Shown one piece after another: positions 1-5,316 of a stretch of 7,582 nt of DNA. This DNA comes from CAVEFW01 sp964579575. GTDB taxonomy: Bacteria > Actinomycetota > Coriobacteriia > Coriobacteriales > Eggerthellaceae. Position 1 is the first letter of the stretch, and each line of letters starts with the position of its first letter. The translations under genes and the position numbers were made by a program. The notes under the pieces are model-generated. The model was given only the letters and a program-made list of their open reading frames with translations. It was not told the DNA's origin and made no database searches. The DNA is taken from contig CAZOGL010000060.1 of NCBI GenBank assembly GCA_964579575.1, positions 1 through 7,582 of the forward strand, in the 5' to 3' direction.

Positions 1-55
1 GCAGGAGCTGGAGGAAGAGATGACGCGGAGGAAGGGCGCTTTTCGAGATCAGTAA
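1..55 (+). CDS. Possible C-terminal end of a plus-strand protein, truncated by the window edge
   Basis: The frame starting at base 2 reads QELEEEMTRRKGAFRDQ followed by a TAA stop at 53-55. The charged, Glu/Arg-rich tail is typical of a protein C-terminus, and the gene would converge on the minus-strand gene whose stop lies at 79-81. Only 17 residues are visible, so the family cannot be named and chance reading is quite possible. No terminator hairpin is evident in the 23 nt between the two stops. Confidence 0.3.
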   Translation, partial: QELEEEMTRRKGAFRDQ

Positions 56-78
56 GCCACGCACGCAGGTAGAGCAGG

Positions 79-702
79 TCAGAATACCCTAAACCGCCAA
101 TGAGGATCACATACGCTGAGCGCATCCATTGCGTTTATCAATGCAGTTGGATCGCTCTCATCTCCGGCATCAATAGAAGTTACCCTTTTGTCGACCGGTT
201 GTTTTTGCGCAGTCAGAAGCAGGTATAGGGCAATGCAATTGGGAACGTTCTCGCAAAAATCAACGCAGTACAACGCATCGTCTTTTGCGACGCAATTGGA
301 AACGTCTTCGCAAAGGTCGACGCAACACAACGCGTTGTCTTTTGTCACCGCATATTTTCCCACCGTGAAAAACAACCCGCACACCAAGCTGTTGGTGATG
401 AAAGGTTTCGGGTTATTCAACAAATCGACGAATTCTCGAAGCGTCCACCTTGTCGCAGCTTCAAACAACCCAGGATTGCGAAGCATCTCCTCTCTCGCCT
501 CGTTGACGACTCCGAAATAGTTGTTCCATTTCGCGCTTCCAGGGGTAGAAAAGAACTCCCTGTTAGGTACAAAATACTCAGCGAATATCTGCAGCAGCTT
601 CTCTTCCGAAACTGCGCCGCTGGGCTCTTTCTGCTGGGCTTCCTGTCGCCCCCCTGAAACCGCGCCGGTTGCCTGTTTTCGCTTCCACTTAAACAGCTTC
701 AT
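79..702 (-). CDS. Hypothetical protein, 207 aa, with cysteine-rich internal duplication
   Basis: I do not recognise this family. The ATG at 700-702 is preceded by a strong GGAGG about 9 nt upstream, which supports this start. The N-terminus is basic and hydrophilic (MKLFKWKRKQ, then a Gln/Gly/Ser-rich stretch to about residue 33), with no signal peptide or clear membrane helix. Residues about 35-115 look like a compact globular fold rich in Phe, Trp and Leu. Residues about 119-156 hold two tandem 19-residue units, one with CCVDLCEDVSNC and the next with YCVDFCENVPNC. The protein has nine cysteines, seven of them in the duplication, which suggests metal binding or disulfides (inference). Base composition is clearly more AT-rich than the neighbouring lar and kinase genes, which fits an accessory or recently acquired gene. 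It stands alone, with a long repeat-bearing leader upstream. Confidence 0.7.
   Translation of the reverse strand: MKLFKWKRKQATGAVSGGRQEAQQKEPSGAVSEEKLLQIFAEYFVPNREFFSTPGSAKWNNYFGVVNEAREEMLRNPGLFEAATRWTLREFVDLLNNPKPFITNSLVCGLFFTVGKYAVTKDNALCCVDLCEDVSNCVAKDDALYCVDFCENVPNCIALYLLLTAQKQPVDKRVTSIDAGDESDPTALINAMDALSVCDPHWRFRVF
236..349 (-). repeat. 57-bp direct tandem duplication inside the hypothetical gene
   Basis: Two adjacent 57-bp units (236-292 and 293-349) begin with CAATTGG on the plus strand and match at about three quarters of positions. The unit is 19 codons, so the duplication preserves frame and gives the two Cys-rich repeats of the encoded protein. Most differences keep the residue or substitute a similar one (DL/DF, ED/EN, VS/VP), so the duplication looks old and kept under protein-level constraint rather than fresh. 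Confidence 0.8.
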
Positions 703-831
703 GCTGTTCTTCCTCCAAAAGATTGTTCCCGCCTGAATGCTTCGCCTGTGTCTACAGCTCCAACTGCGAGCACAAGAAGATTAGGGGAAGGCAAAACCAA
801 AAACGTCGCCACTGCACGACACGCACGTTTT

Positions 832-970
832 GCGACACAACCCGCAGGGTCGCCAAGGCCAGCGACACAACCCGCAGAAGGGTTATGGCCAGCGGCACGA
901 CAATCCCCGCGCCATGGCCGGCGGCACGACAATCCCCGCCGTCGTGGTCGGCGGCACGACAGAATTGTTA
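832..970. repeat. 30-bp tandem repeat array in the 322-bp intergenic region
   Basis: Units start at 832, 862, 892, 921 and 951, spaced 30, 30, 29 and 30 bp. Each opens with GCGACACAACCC or the variant GCGGCACGACAATCCCC. The first two copies form one subtype and the later ones another. A related partial unit begins at 814. The array fills most of the gene-free stretch 703-1024. The rest of that stretch holds an AT-rich segment at 961-1000 with a promoter-like sequence, plus unremarkable DNA at 720-810. If the promoter is real, the array is transcribed in the 5' leader of the hypothetical gene at 79-702. The 29-bp step breaks any common frame, so it is probably not coding. Confidence 0.75.
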
Positions 971-995
971 TATGTATTACAAGGGAAATTTTTAA
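967..995 (-). promoter_or_regulatory. Candidate sigma-70 promoter for the hypothetical gene
   Basis: On the minus strand TTAAAA (990-995) and TATAAC (967-972) are separated by exactly 17 bp, matching the -35 box at 4 of 6 and the -10 box at 5 of 6 positions. The segment is a local AT-rich island in GC-rich surroundings, just beyond the stop of the ATPase gene at 1025. Transcription would start near 960, cross the 30-bp repeat array and reach the ATG at 702, giving a leader of about 258 nt. The call rests on sequence match only. Confidence 0.45.
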
Positions 996-1024
996 TTGCG
1001 AGCGAAGTTGTGCTTACCGTGCGG

Positions 1025-2305
1025 TTACGCGTGCAGGACCTTCAGGACAACCGTGGCGGCAGCCTCGCCGGGGGTGCCGCGGTCCAACGTAAAGCGGCCG
1101 TCGTGGCGCTGGGCTATCTGCTCCACAATCTGCATGCCCCATCCGTGTTTGCGCATGCTATCGCTGTTGGTGCGACGCGGCTTCGTGCCGTTCTTCGAAT
1201 TGGCGACCTCCAAGCCGCAACTGTTAAGCACCCTGACTACCAAGTAAGCGCCCTTCGTCTGGCAAGACAAATACACGAAAGCGCCACTTTGTGCGGCATC
1301 ACGCGCGGCAACGTCTGCGCTTGCTGCGGTCTCGTTCGAACTCGCGCTCGCGTCTGCGGCTCCGTCCGAGTCCGCGTCTGTGGATTCGTTCGCGCCCTGC
1401 ACACCCCCACGCGCGGCGTTCAGCGCGTTGTCCAGCAAGTTGGAAAGCACCGAGCACATCTCCAAGTCCTCCAGCTCGATATCCTGCGGCACGTAGCCGC
1501 TGAACTCGAAGTCCACGCCCTCGCGCTGGCACGTCGCGGCCTTCAGCGCGATAATCGCGTTGGCCGTCTTGTGCTCGCAGTATCTCGACCTCGTCTCGCT
1601 CTCCAACTCGCCAAGCGCGGCCTCCACACCATCGAACATATGCGACTCGCCGTCCGCCGCCGCCGCAGTCGCGCCGTCCGCCGCAGTCACGGTCGCGCCG
1701 TCCGCCGCAGTCGCGGTCGCGCCGTCCGCCGCGGTCGCGGTCGCGCCGTCGCCGTCCGACACCAACGCGCATTCACAGCCCGACTCAACCGCCGCCGCAG
1801 TCGCGGCCAAGCCATCACAACCCGGCACCGCAACTGCAGCAACTCCATCGCCGCCCTGCCTGAAACTCGCCTTCAGTTCCCCCAGCTCCTGCGCTAAGTT
1901 CTCGCAAAGCCGCTTGGTCTTGGCCGCGTTAACCTCAACCAGAGCATGATGCTCCTCCGCCGCACGAGCCTTCTGCTCGGCCATGCGCACCTGCTCGTCG
2001 TTGAGTTTCTTGCCCTGTGTCTTCTGCAAGGACTTCTGCAGGGCCACGTCTCCCGCGCAGCAAAATGCCAACGCGACCACAACCGCTAGCCCGCTCACCG
2101 CCACCATGCCAGAGTCGCGCACCAACCACAGCACGGCCGCAGCCACCACAAGCTGCACGAGCGGCAACATCACCGCAGTCGCCCGGCGCGCCACCACACG
2201 ATCCGCGCCCGCGCCCACACCCGCGCTCTTCCGCAGAAGAACCACCGACGTAGCCACGACGAGTACCACGCAAGCGGCCGCGCACGCAAACTCGATTGCC
2301 GTCAT
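1025..2305 (-). CDS. GHKL-type ATPase half of a split sensor histidine kinase, 3 TM segments
   Basis: The ATG at 2303-2305 is preferred over the ATG at 2350: it overlaps the previous stop as ATGA and has AGGAG 8 nt upstream. The protein has 426 residues. Three hydrophobic segments lie at about 5-24, 43-62 and 67-84. A charged, coiled-coil-like stretch follows (about 86-150), then an Ala/Gly/Asp/Thr low-complexity linker with an 8-residue repeat (about 185-219). The catalytic ATP-binding domain carries the N-box NLLDNALNAA near residue 288 and the glycine-rich lid HGWGMQIVE near 386, typical of AgrC/DcuS-like GHKL kinases. A second low-complexity insert of about 40 residues (Ala/Ser/Asp) sits just after the N-box. 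No HDxxN phosphoacceptor motif is visible. That motif lies in the upstream partner gene, so this protein probably supplies the kinase activity in trans at the membrane (inference). Confidence 0.85.
   Translation of the reverse strand: MTAIEFACAAACVVLVVATSVVLLRKSAGVGAGADRVVARRATAVMLPLVQLVVAAAVLWLVRDSGMVAVSGLAVVVALAFCCAGDVALQKSLQKTQGKKLNDEQVRMAEQKARAAEEHHALVEVNAAKTKRLCENLAQELGELKASFRQGGDGVAAVAVPGCDGLAATAAAVESGCECALVSDGDGATATAADGATATAADGATVTAADGATAAAADGESHMFDGVEAALGELESETRSRYCEHKTANAIIALKAATCQREGVDFEFSGYVPQDIELEDLEMCSVLSNLLDNALNAARGGVQGANESTDADSDGAADASASSNETAASADVAARDAAQSGAFVYLSCQTKGAYLVVRVLNSCGLEVANSKNGTKPRRTNSDSMRKHGWGMQIVEQIAQRHDGRFTLDRGTPGEAAATVVLKVLHA
1649..1755 (-). repeat. 24-bp tandem repeat encoding DGATATAA units in the ATPase linker
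   Basis: On the plus strand GCGCCGTCC recurs at 1671, 1695, 1719 and 1743, exactly 24 bp apart, with a related divergent copy from 1649. The unit keeps frame and encodes eight residues (DGATATAA, DGATVTAA, DGATAAAA). It lies between the coiled coil and the ATP-binding domain, where length changes are likely to be tolerated. Near-identical units indicate recent slippage or recombination. Confidence 0.85.
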
Positions 2306-3192
2306 CTCGCGCTCTCCTGCCTGCATTCGGCCATCAGGTCGTCGATGCACTTGGCGGCCTTCTCTCGCTCGCCCAGCTTCCAGAGCAGCTCGATGGCCTG
2401 CACCTGATTGCGAAAATCGTGACGCAGCTTCGACACACGCTGCGACTCCAAATCCATCTCGCGCGAGCGCTCGAGTATCGCCCGGCTGGCCTCGTTGGTA
2501 GCCTCGATCCGCGCGTCAACCAGCTCCTGTTCCTGCTGTCTCCTGGTCGCCACGATAAACACCGCGAACGCCACCACGCCAACGATCGCAAACGCGCATC
2601 CGGCCAGCATCGCGCGCTCGTCGTCGACCGCGGCGAAGCGCACAACCATGGAAGTCGCGACCAAGAGCATGGCCACCTGCGACACGAAGAACAGCATCGC
2701 GTAGCCGTTGGCCGGGCTGTCGCTCTTCGCGAACCTCTCCTTCAAAACGAACACGCCGTAGTACAGCAGAGCCAGCATGATGGCGTGCAACACGAGCGTA
2801 AGCGCATAGGCCGCCGGCTGCTGGTATGCGAGAGCCGTGACGCTGGCTGCCGGGTTTACGCCGAACGCGACGACGACCATCAGCGTGGCCGCGAACTCCG
2901 CAAGTATCATCACCACGAAGATGCATGCCGTCATCAACAGCGCGCGCAGCGGCTTGAGCGCGGAAAAAACGACAAAGGTCACGACGAAGATCGCCAAACA
3001 CACCAGGGTCCACGCCGTCTGCAAGTCGGCCGAGGCAAACGCGTTGGCAGCTCCCGTAACGGCACAGCTGGCAAAGCACACCACCCAGTAGACGCTCGGT
3101 CGGGTGCACTCGAGCAAGCGCACGGCCGCGTAGGTGATCACCGCCTCGCCCGAAATCGCCGACACGAAGCAAAACAGCCAGTCCAGGAACAT
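2302..3192 (-). CDS. Multi-TM sensor with histidine phosphoacceptor helix, lacking an ATPase domain
   Basis: The protein has 296 residues from the ATG at 3190-3192, which lies 8 nt after the response-regulator stop. The upstream SD is weak, so translation is probably coupled. The open frame extends further upstream but only inside the regulator gene. About seven hydrophobic segments fill residues 1-225, as in AgrC-like peptide or quorum sensors. A helical stretch (RRQQEQELVDARIEA) leads into KLRHDFRNQVQAIELLWKLG near residues 255-274, a SpoOB/AgrC-type dimerisation and phosphotransfer helix with His258 as likely phosphoacceptor. The protein ends about 25 residues later without a GHKL ATP-binding domain, which is encoded by the next gene, overlapping by ATGA at 2302-2305. 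The ligand is unknown. Confidence 0.85.
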   Translation of the reverse strand: MFLDWLFCFVSAISGEAVITYAAVRLLECTRPSVYWVVCFASCAVTGAANAFASADLQTAWTLVCLAIFVVTFVVFSALKPLRALLMTACIFVVMILAEFAATLMVVVAFGVNPAASVTALAYQQPAAYALTLVLHAIMLALLYYGVFVLKERFAKSDSPANGYAMLFFVSQVAMLLVATSMVVRFAAVDDERAMLAGCAFAIVGVVAFAVFIVATRRQQEQELVDARIEATNEASRAILERSREMDLESQRVSKLRHDFRNQVQAIELLWKLGEREKAAKCIDDLMAECRQESAR

Positions 3193-3200
3193 GAGAGTCC

Positions 3201-3917
3201 CTAACCCATCATCTCGAGAAAGCTCATCAGCTCCGATTTGAGCGCGGTTCGATAGCTGCGGCTCACGGGAACGCGGAACCCATTGACCATCATGAGACCG
3301 TCGCCGTCGAGCTCGACCGCATGTGCCAGGTTCACCACGTAGCTCTTGTGGCTGCGCGCGAACGTCGAAGGAAGCCTCCCGGCCAGGTCGCGCAGCGAGT
3401 CGTAGGTCTCGCGCACGTCGTTGAGCGTGTTGATCTTCACATGGTGGCCAGAACTTTCCAACCACACGATCTGCGAGCAGGGCAACTTCCTCACGCTCGC
3501 TCCCACGGAATAGGCCAGATACTCGGCGGCATCGCGCGCAATCGCCTGTTCGGCCCGGTCAAGCGCAAGTTCGAGTTGTCTGAGCGAGAAGGGTTTGCCA
3601 ATCGTGCACACGTGGTCGGAGTTGTAGACGCTGCCCACGAGGTTGAGATATGCCGTGGTGTAGATGACCTTGGTGCGCTTCCGGGCGAAGAGTGCGTTTA
3701 CCATGTCGACGCCCGAGAGGAAACCCTCGCCCAAGTCTATGTCGCAAAGAAGAATGTCAGGCACGTCGCTCGCGAGCAGTTTGGTCCTCACCTCGTCGAA
3801 GCCGCTAAACGCAGCCACGTCGAGCCGGTCCGCCCATGCGGATTGCGCCAAAAGGCTCTGCGTCCCGGCGCGTTGGACCGGGTCGTCTTCCACGACCCAA
3901 AGGCTGAAGCGTTTCAC
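3201..3917 (-). CDS. LytTR-family response regulator, 238 aa
   Basis: This is a cytoplasmic DNA-binding regulator, first gene of the three-gene signalling operon. The receiver domain (about 1-120) has the acidic pair in VVEDD (E10, D11, D12), the likely phosphorylated Asp59 in LLCDIDLG, the switch Thr region in VIYTTAY (about 84-90) and Lys108 in GKPFS. The C-terminal half (about 143-236) is a LytTR DNA-binding domain, with FARSHKSYVVNLAHAV and VPVSRSY matching the family signature. The start is GTG at 3915-3917, preceded by AAGGAG 5 nt upstream; no nearby ATG fits as well. AgrA/VirR-type regulators of this class are phosphorylated by multi-TM GHKL kinases, which fits the two genes downstream. 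Target genes cannot be read from the window. Confidence 0.92.
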   Translation of the reverse strand: MKRFSLWVVEDDPVQRAGTQSLLAQSAWADRLDVAAFSGFDEVRTKLLASDVPDILLCDIDLGEGFLSGVDMVNALFARKRTKVIYTTAYLNLVGSVYNSDHVCTIGKPFSLRQLELALDRAEQAIARDAAEYLAYSVGASVRKLPCSQIVWLESSGHHVKINTLNDVRETYDSLRDLAGRLPSTFARSHKSYVVNLAHAVELDGDGLMMVNGFRVPVSRSYRTALKSELMSFLEMMG

Positions 3918-3922
3918 TCGTG

Positions 3923-3928
3923 CTCCTT
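3923..3928 (-). promoter_or_regulatory. Ribosome binding site fixing the GTG start of the response regulator
   Basis: On the minus strand AAGGAG lies 5 nt before the GTG codon at 3915-3917. It decides the start in favour of GTG, since the downstream frame has no better-placed ATG that would keep the receiver domain intact. Confidence 0.7.
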
Positions 3929-3945
3929 TTTACAGACGCCACTAT

Positions 3946-3978
3946 TAGCGCGCTTGTAACCGGCGCTGCTAGCGCGCT
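3946..3978. promoter_or_regulatory. Candidate operator: two TAGCGCGCT repeats upstream of the response regulator
   Basis: TAGCGCGCT occurs at 3946-3954 and again at 3970-3978, 24 bp apart start to start; each contains the palindrome AGCGCGCT. They lie 29-61 bp upstream of the regulator start codon. LytTR regulators bind pairs of roughly 9-bp direct repeats, usually about 21-22 bp apart, so the arrangement suggests autoregulation but the spacing is slightly long. The assignment is inference from position and symmetry. Confidence 0.3.
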
Positions 3979-4012
3979 GAACGACGTTTTTGGAGTTGCT
4001 TGTTTTTCGTGC

Positions 4013-4057
4013 AAGGGGAAGCGCCGCGGAATCTCGCTTCTTACCACGGTTTCCCTT
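4013..4057. other. Possible stem-loop in the gene-free region 3918-4104
   Basis: AAGGGGAA (4013-4020) can pair with TTTCCCTT (4050-4057), and an alternative inner stem GAAGCG/CGCTTC (4018-4023 with 4035-4040) lies within it. Read on the plus strand it is followed by a T run, but no plus-strand gene precedes it. On the minus strand, where the genes lie, no T run follows. It could be a leader structure of the response-regulator transcript or chance. Apart from this and the TAGCGCGCT repeats I see nothing else convincing between 3929 and 4104. Confidence 0.25.
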
Positions 4058-4104
4058 TTTTATTGTGCAACTTGAACAAAAATATCACAGAGCGCCCCCC
4101 CTCA

Positions 4105-4276
4105 CAAGGTTACGAAAAATGCAGGTCATAGTGAAAGGTACGAAGGAGTTCGAAGTCGCCCCAGACGTGCACCAATGCTAAAAAGCTTGGAGCAGCGCCG
4201 CATTTTCGGGTACGAAGGAGTTCGAAGTCGCCCCAGACGTGCACCCGCAAGGTTATGAGAATTGCAAATCGTAGTG
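4105..4276 (-). repeat. Composite repeat: two perfect 37-bp copies flanked by copies of a 29-bp element
   Basis: A 37-bp sequence beginning GGTACGAAGGAGTTCGAAGT (plus strand) is perfectly repeated at 4137-4173 and 4209-4245, separated by 35 bp. Outside them lie two copies of another element (4105-4133 and 4248-4276), both starting CAAGGTTA and matching at roughly three quarters of 29 positions. The outer copy at 4248-4276 is the actual 3' end of the NTPase gene, encoding HYDLQFS and its TAA. The copy at 4105-4133 would read HYDLHFS plus TAA. The 35-bp middle segment has weak similarity to the same element, so the whole may be a degraded 71-72-bp tandem array with one conserved and one drifting half. 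Each 37-mer can form a hairpin (GGTACG with CGT..ACC, and a central TTCGAA palindrome). Confidence 0.75.
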
Positions 4277-4512
4277 CAGGGTTCCCAACAACACGCCTCG
4301 ACCGGACTCGTCGGCGCGAATCGACATGACACCGCCCCATATGTCCCCGAACCGCTCCTCTGCGAGATAGGCCAAGGCGGATCGGACCACGACAAGGGCG
4401 CAAGGGCATTCTTTGGTGGGTCCTTGTTCAAGAAGACGCATAGCGCTCACGAGCCCCTCACCGCGCATGAGCTCGAGGCGACCGAGCTCATCGACGACAA
4501 GAAACGCCTCTT
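4253..4512 (-). CDS. P-loop nucleoside-triphosphatase, C-terminal part (5' side lost in scaffold gap)
   Basis: Reading out of the gap on the minus strand gives EAFLVVDELGRLEL, a Walker B motif with Asp-Glu typical of THEP1/DUF2478-like NTPases. This is followed by a helical stretch, CALVVVR and a C-terminus ending HYDLQFS with TAA at 4253-4255. It is the continuation of the N-terminal part at 4613-5048. If the two contigs abut directly, the junction codon is AAA (Lys146) and the frame is kept: 436 + 260 nt = 232 codons including stop. Walker B Asp-Glu are then residues 153-154. The last eight codons plus TAA coincide with a repeated 29-bp element, so the native C-terminus may have been replaced by, or donated to, the repeat. 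Confidence 0.75.
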
Positions 4513-4612
4513 NNNNNNNNNNNNNNNNNNNNNNNNNNNNNNNNNNNNNNNNNNNNNNNNNNNNNNNNNNNNNNNNNNNNNNNNNNNNNNNNNNNNNNNN
4601 NNNNNNNNNNNN
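4513..4612. other. Assembly gap of exactly 100 N inside the NTPase gene
   Basis: The length of 100 is the usual placeholder for an unknown gap. The apparent frame change across it is produced by the placeholder. Removing the N run restores one reading frame, so the true missing length is compatible with zero or a multiple of three. The edges share no obvious overlap. Confidence 0.9.
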
Positions 4613-5048
4613 TCAAGACGCCCGCCTCCAACGCTCGTCTGAAATGCCCGTCAACGCGAGAGATCGCCCCGTCGGACATGTGCCACCCAAGCTTTGCCTT
4701 CTCGCTTTGACTTTCCTCCTCGAGCTTGCCCGCGGCGATCGCGACATCACGACGCAACGCGAACAAGACCCCTTCGCGCCCAGGCAACAACGTGTTGACG
4801 ATGCCCAGCTTTTCAAAGCCGTTCTTGTCGGCAGGGCGGGACGGCGCTTGGGTCCAATCGATCGTTTCGACTTCGGCGCAAGACATGCCTCCCGAGATCG
4901 TCACGCGCCCGAGCTCCTCCGGTCGGCGCCAAATTCCCGGCGCCACGACGCCAAAAGGCACGACCCCCAAAGACGCAATCTCCTCACACACGTCGCAAAG
5001 CCAACGCGTCTTGCCAGTTTGGATGTCACCATTCAAAACGAACAGCAT
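4613..5048 (-). CDS. P-loop nucleoside-triphosphatase, N-terminal part (3' side lost in scaffold gap)
   Basis: The protein begins MLFVLNGDIQTGKTRW, with Walker A GDIQTGKT at residues 7-14 right at the N-terminus, as expected for THEP1-like nucleoside-triphosphatases. The ATG at 5046-5048 is preferred: it is preceded by GAGGAAGAC, a usable SD, and places Walker A as in the family. A GTG at 5073-5075 would add nine acidic residues encoded by repeat DNA. GVVPFGVVAPGIW, LLPGREGVLFALRR and the helix before the gap (HFRRALEAGVL) belong to the nucleotide-binding fold. With the segment beyond the gap the full length would be about 231 residues, longer than minimal THEP1 proteins (roughly 180). The physiological substrate is unknown. 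It lies downstream of the lar genes on the same strand, separated by 268 bp carrying a repeat array, so co-transcription is possible but unproven. Confidence 0.8.
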
Positions 5049-5053
5049 GTCTT

Positions 5054-5245
5054 CCTCGTTTTCGTCGGAGGCCACTCTCGCAGGGCCTCGTTTTCGTCGG
5101 AGGCCACTCTCGCAGGGCCTCGTTTTCGCAGGACCTCGTCCTTGTCGGGCCTCACGTTTGTCGAGCCTTGCCCTCGGAGGGCCTCGTCCTTACAGGGTTT
5201 CGTCCTCGCAGATCTTCGTCCTTGTAGGACCTCATTTTTATGGGA
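5054..5245 (-). repeat. Twelve-copy 16-bp degenerate tandem repeat upstream of the NTPase gene
   Basis: The stretch divides cleanly into twelve consecutive 16-mers of the form CCTCGTCCTTGTAGGG on the plus strand. The two at the NTPase end form a higher-order 32-bp unit that is perfectly duplicated (5054-5085 and 5086-5117). The others have drifted by a few bases each. On the minus strand every unit ends in a purine-rich GACGAGG-like motif, and the last one supplies the GAGGAA that serves as SD for the ATG at 5048. Sixteen is not a multiple of three, so the array is not a coding repeat. The remaining 5246-5316, up to the LarE stop, shows no clear terminator. Confidence 0.85.
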
Positions 5246-5316
5246 GCCCTATGACCTTAGCGCAAGGGCACACGAGCGGTAGTATAGCCACCCGACCGTT
5301 TCAAGGCGGTTACAAT

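Noticed and set aside
699..932. Minus-strand frame from a TTG codon whose TGA overlaps the ATG of the 207-aa gene
   Set aside because: It starts inside the 30-bp repeats, has no SD, is very rich in Cys/Arg/Ala and has no domain character. The ATGA overlap is suggestive of a leader peptide but not enough to call a gene.
830..1897. Long plus-strand open frame (355 codons)
   Set aside because: Arg-rich antisense of the ATPase gene, extended by repeat DNA. The opposite strand carries clear GHKL motifs.
2296..3204. Plus-strand open frame of about 300 codons opposite the sensor gene
   Set aside because: His/Arg-rich shadow typical of antisense frames in GC-rich DNA; the minus strand has TM segments and the phosphoacceptor motif.
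3193..3465. Upstream extension of the sensor frame
   Set aside because: It lies wholly within the LytTR coding sequence and its translation is not protein-like; the start at 3192 follows the regulator stop.
4013..4057. Rho-independent terminator for the NTPase transcript
   Set aside because: The stem exists, but the T run is on the plus-strand side, the wrong direction for the minus-strand genes.
4137..4245. Minimal CRISPR array: two identical 37-bp repeats with a 35-bp spacer
   Set aside because: The sizes fit, but only one spacer is present and no cas gene is in the window. The flanks contain a second duplicated element, and one copy of it is the NTPase gene end. A composite tandem repeat explains it better.
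5049..5075. GTG at 5073-5075 as NTPase start
   Set aside because: It lies in the repeat array, adds an acidic tail absent from the family and has no SD; the ATG at 5046-5048 has one.
5281..5310. TATACT (minus strand) as promoter for the NTPase gene
   Set aside because: Good -10 match but no acceptable -35 at 16-18 bp; TTGAAA is only 12 bp upstream.
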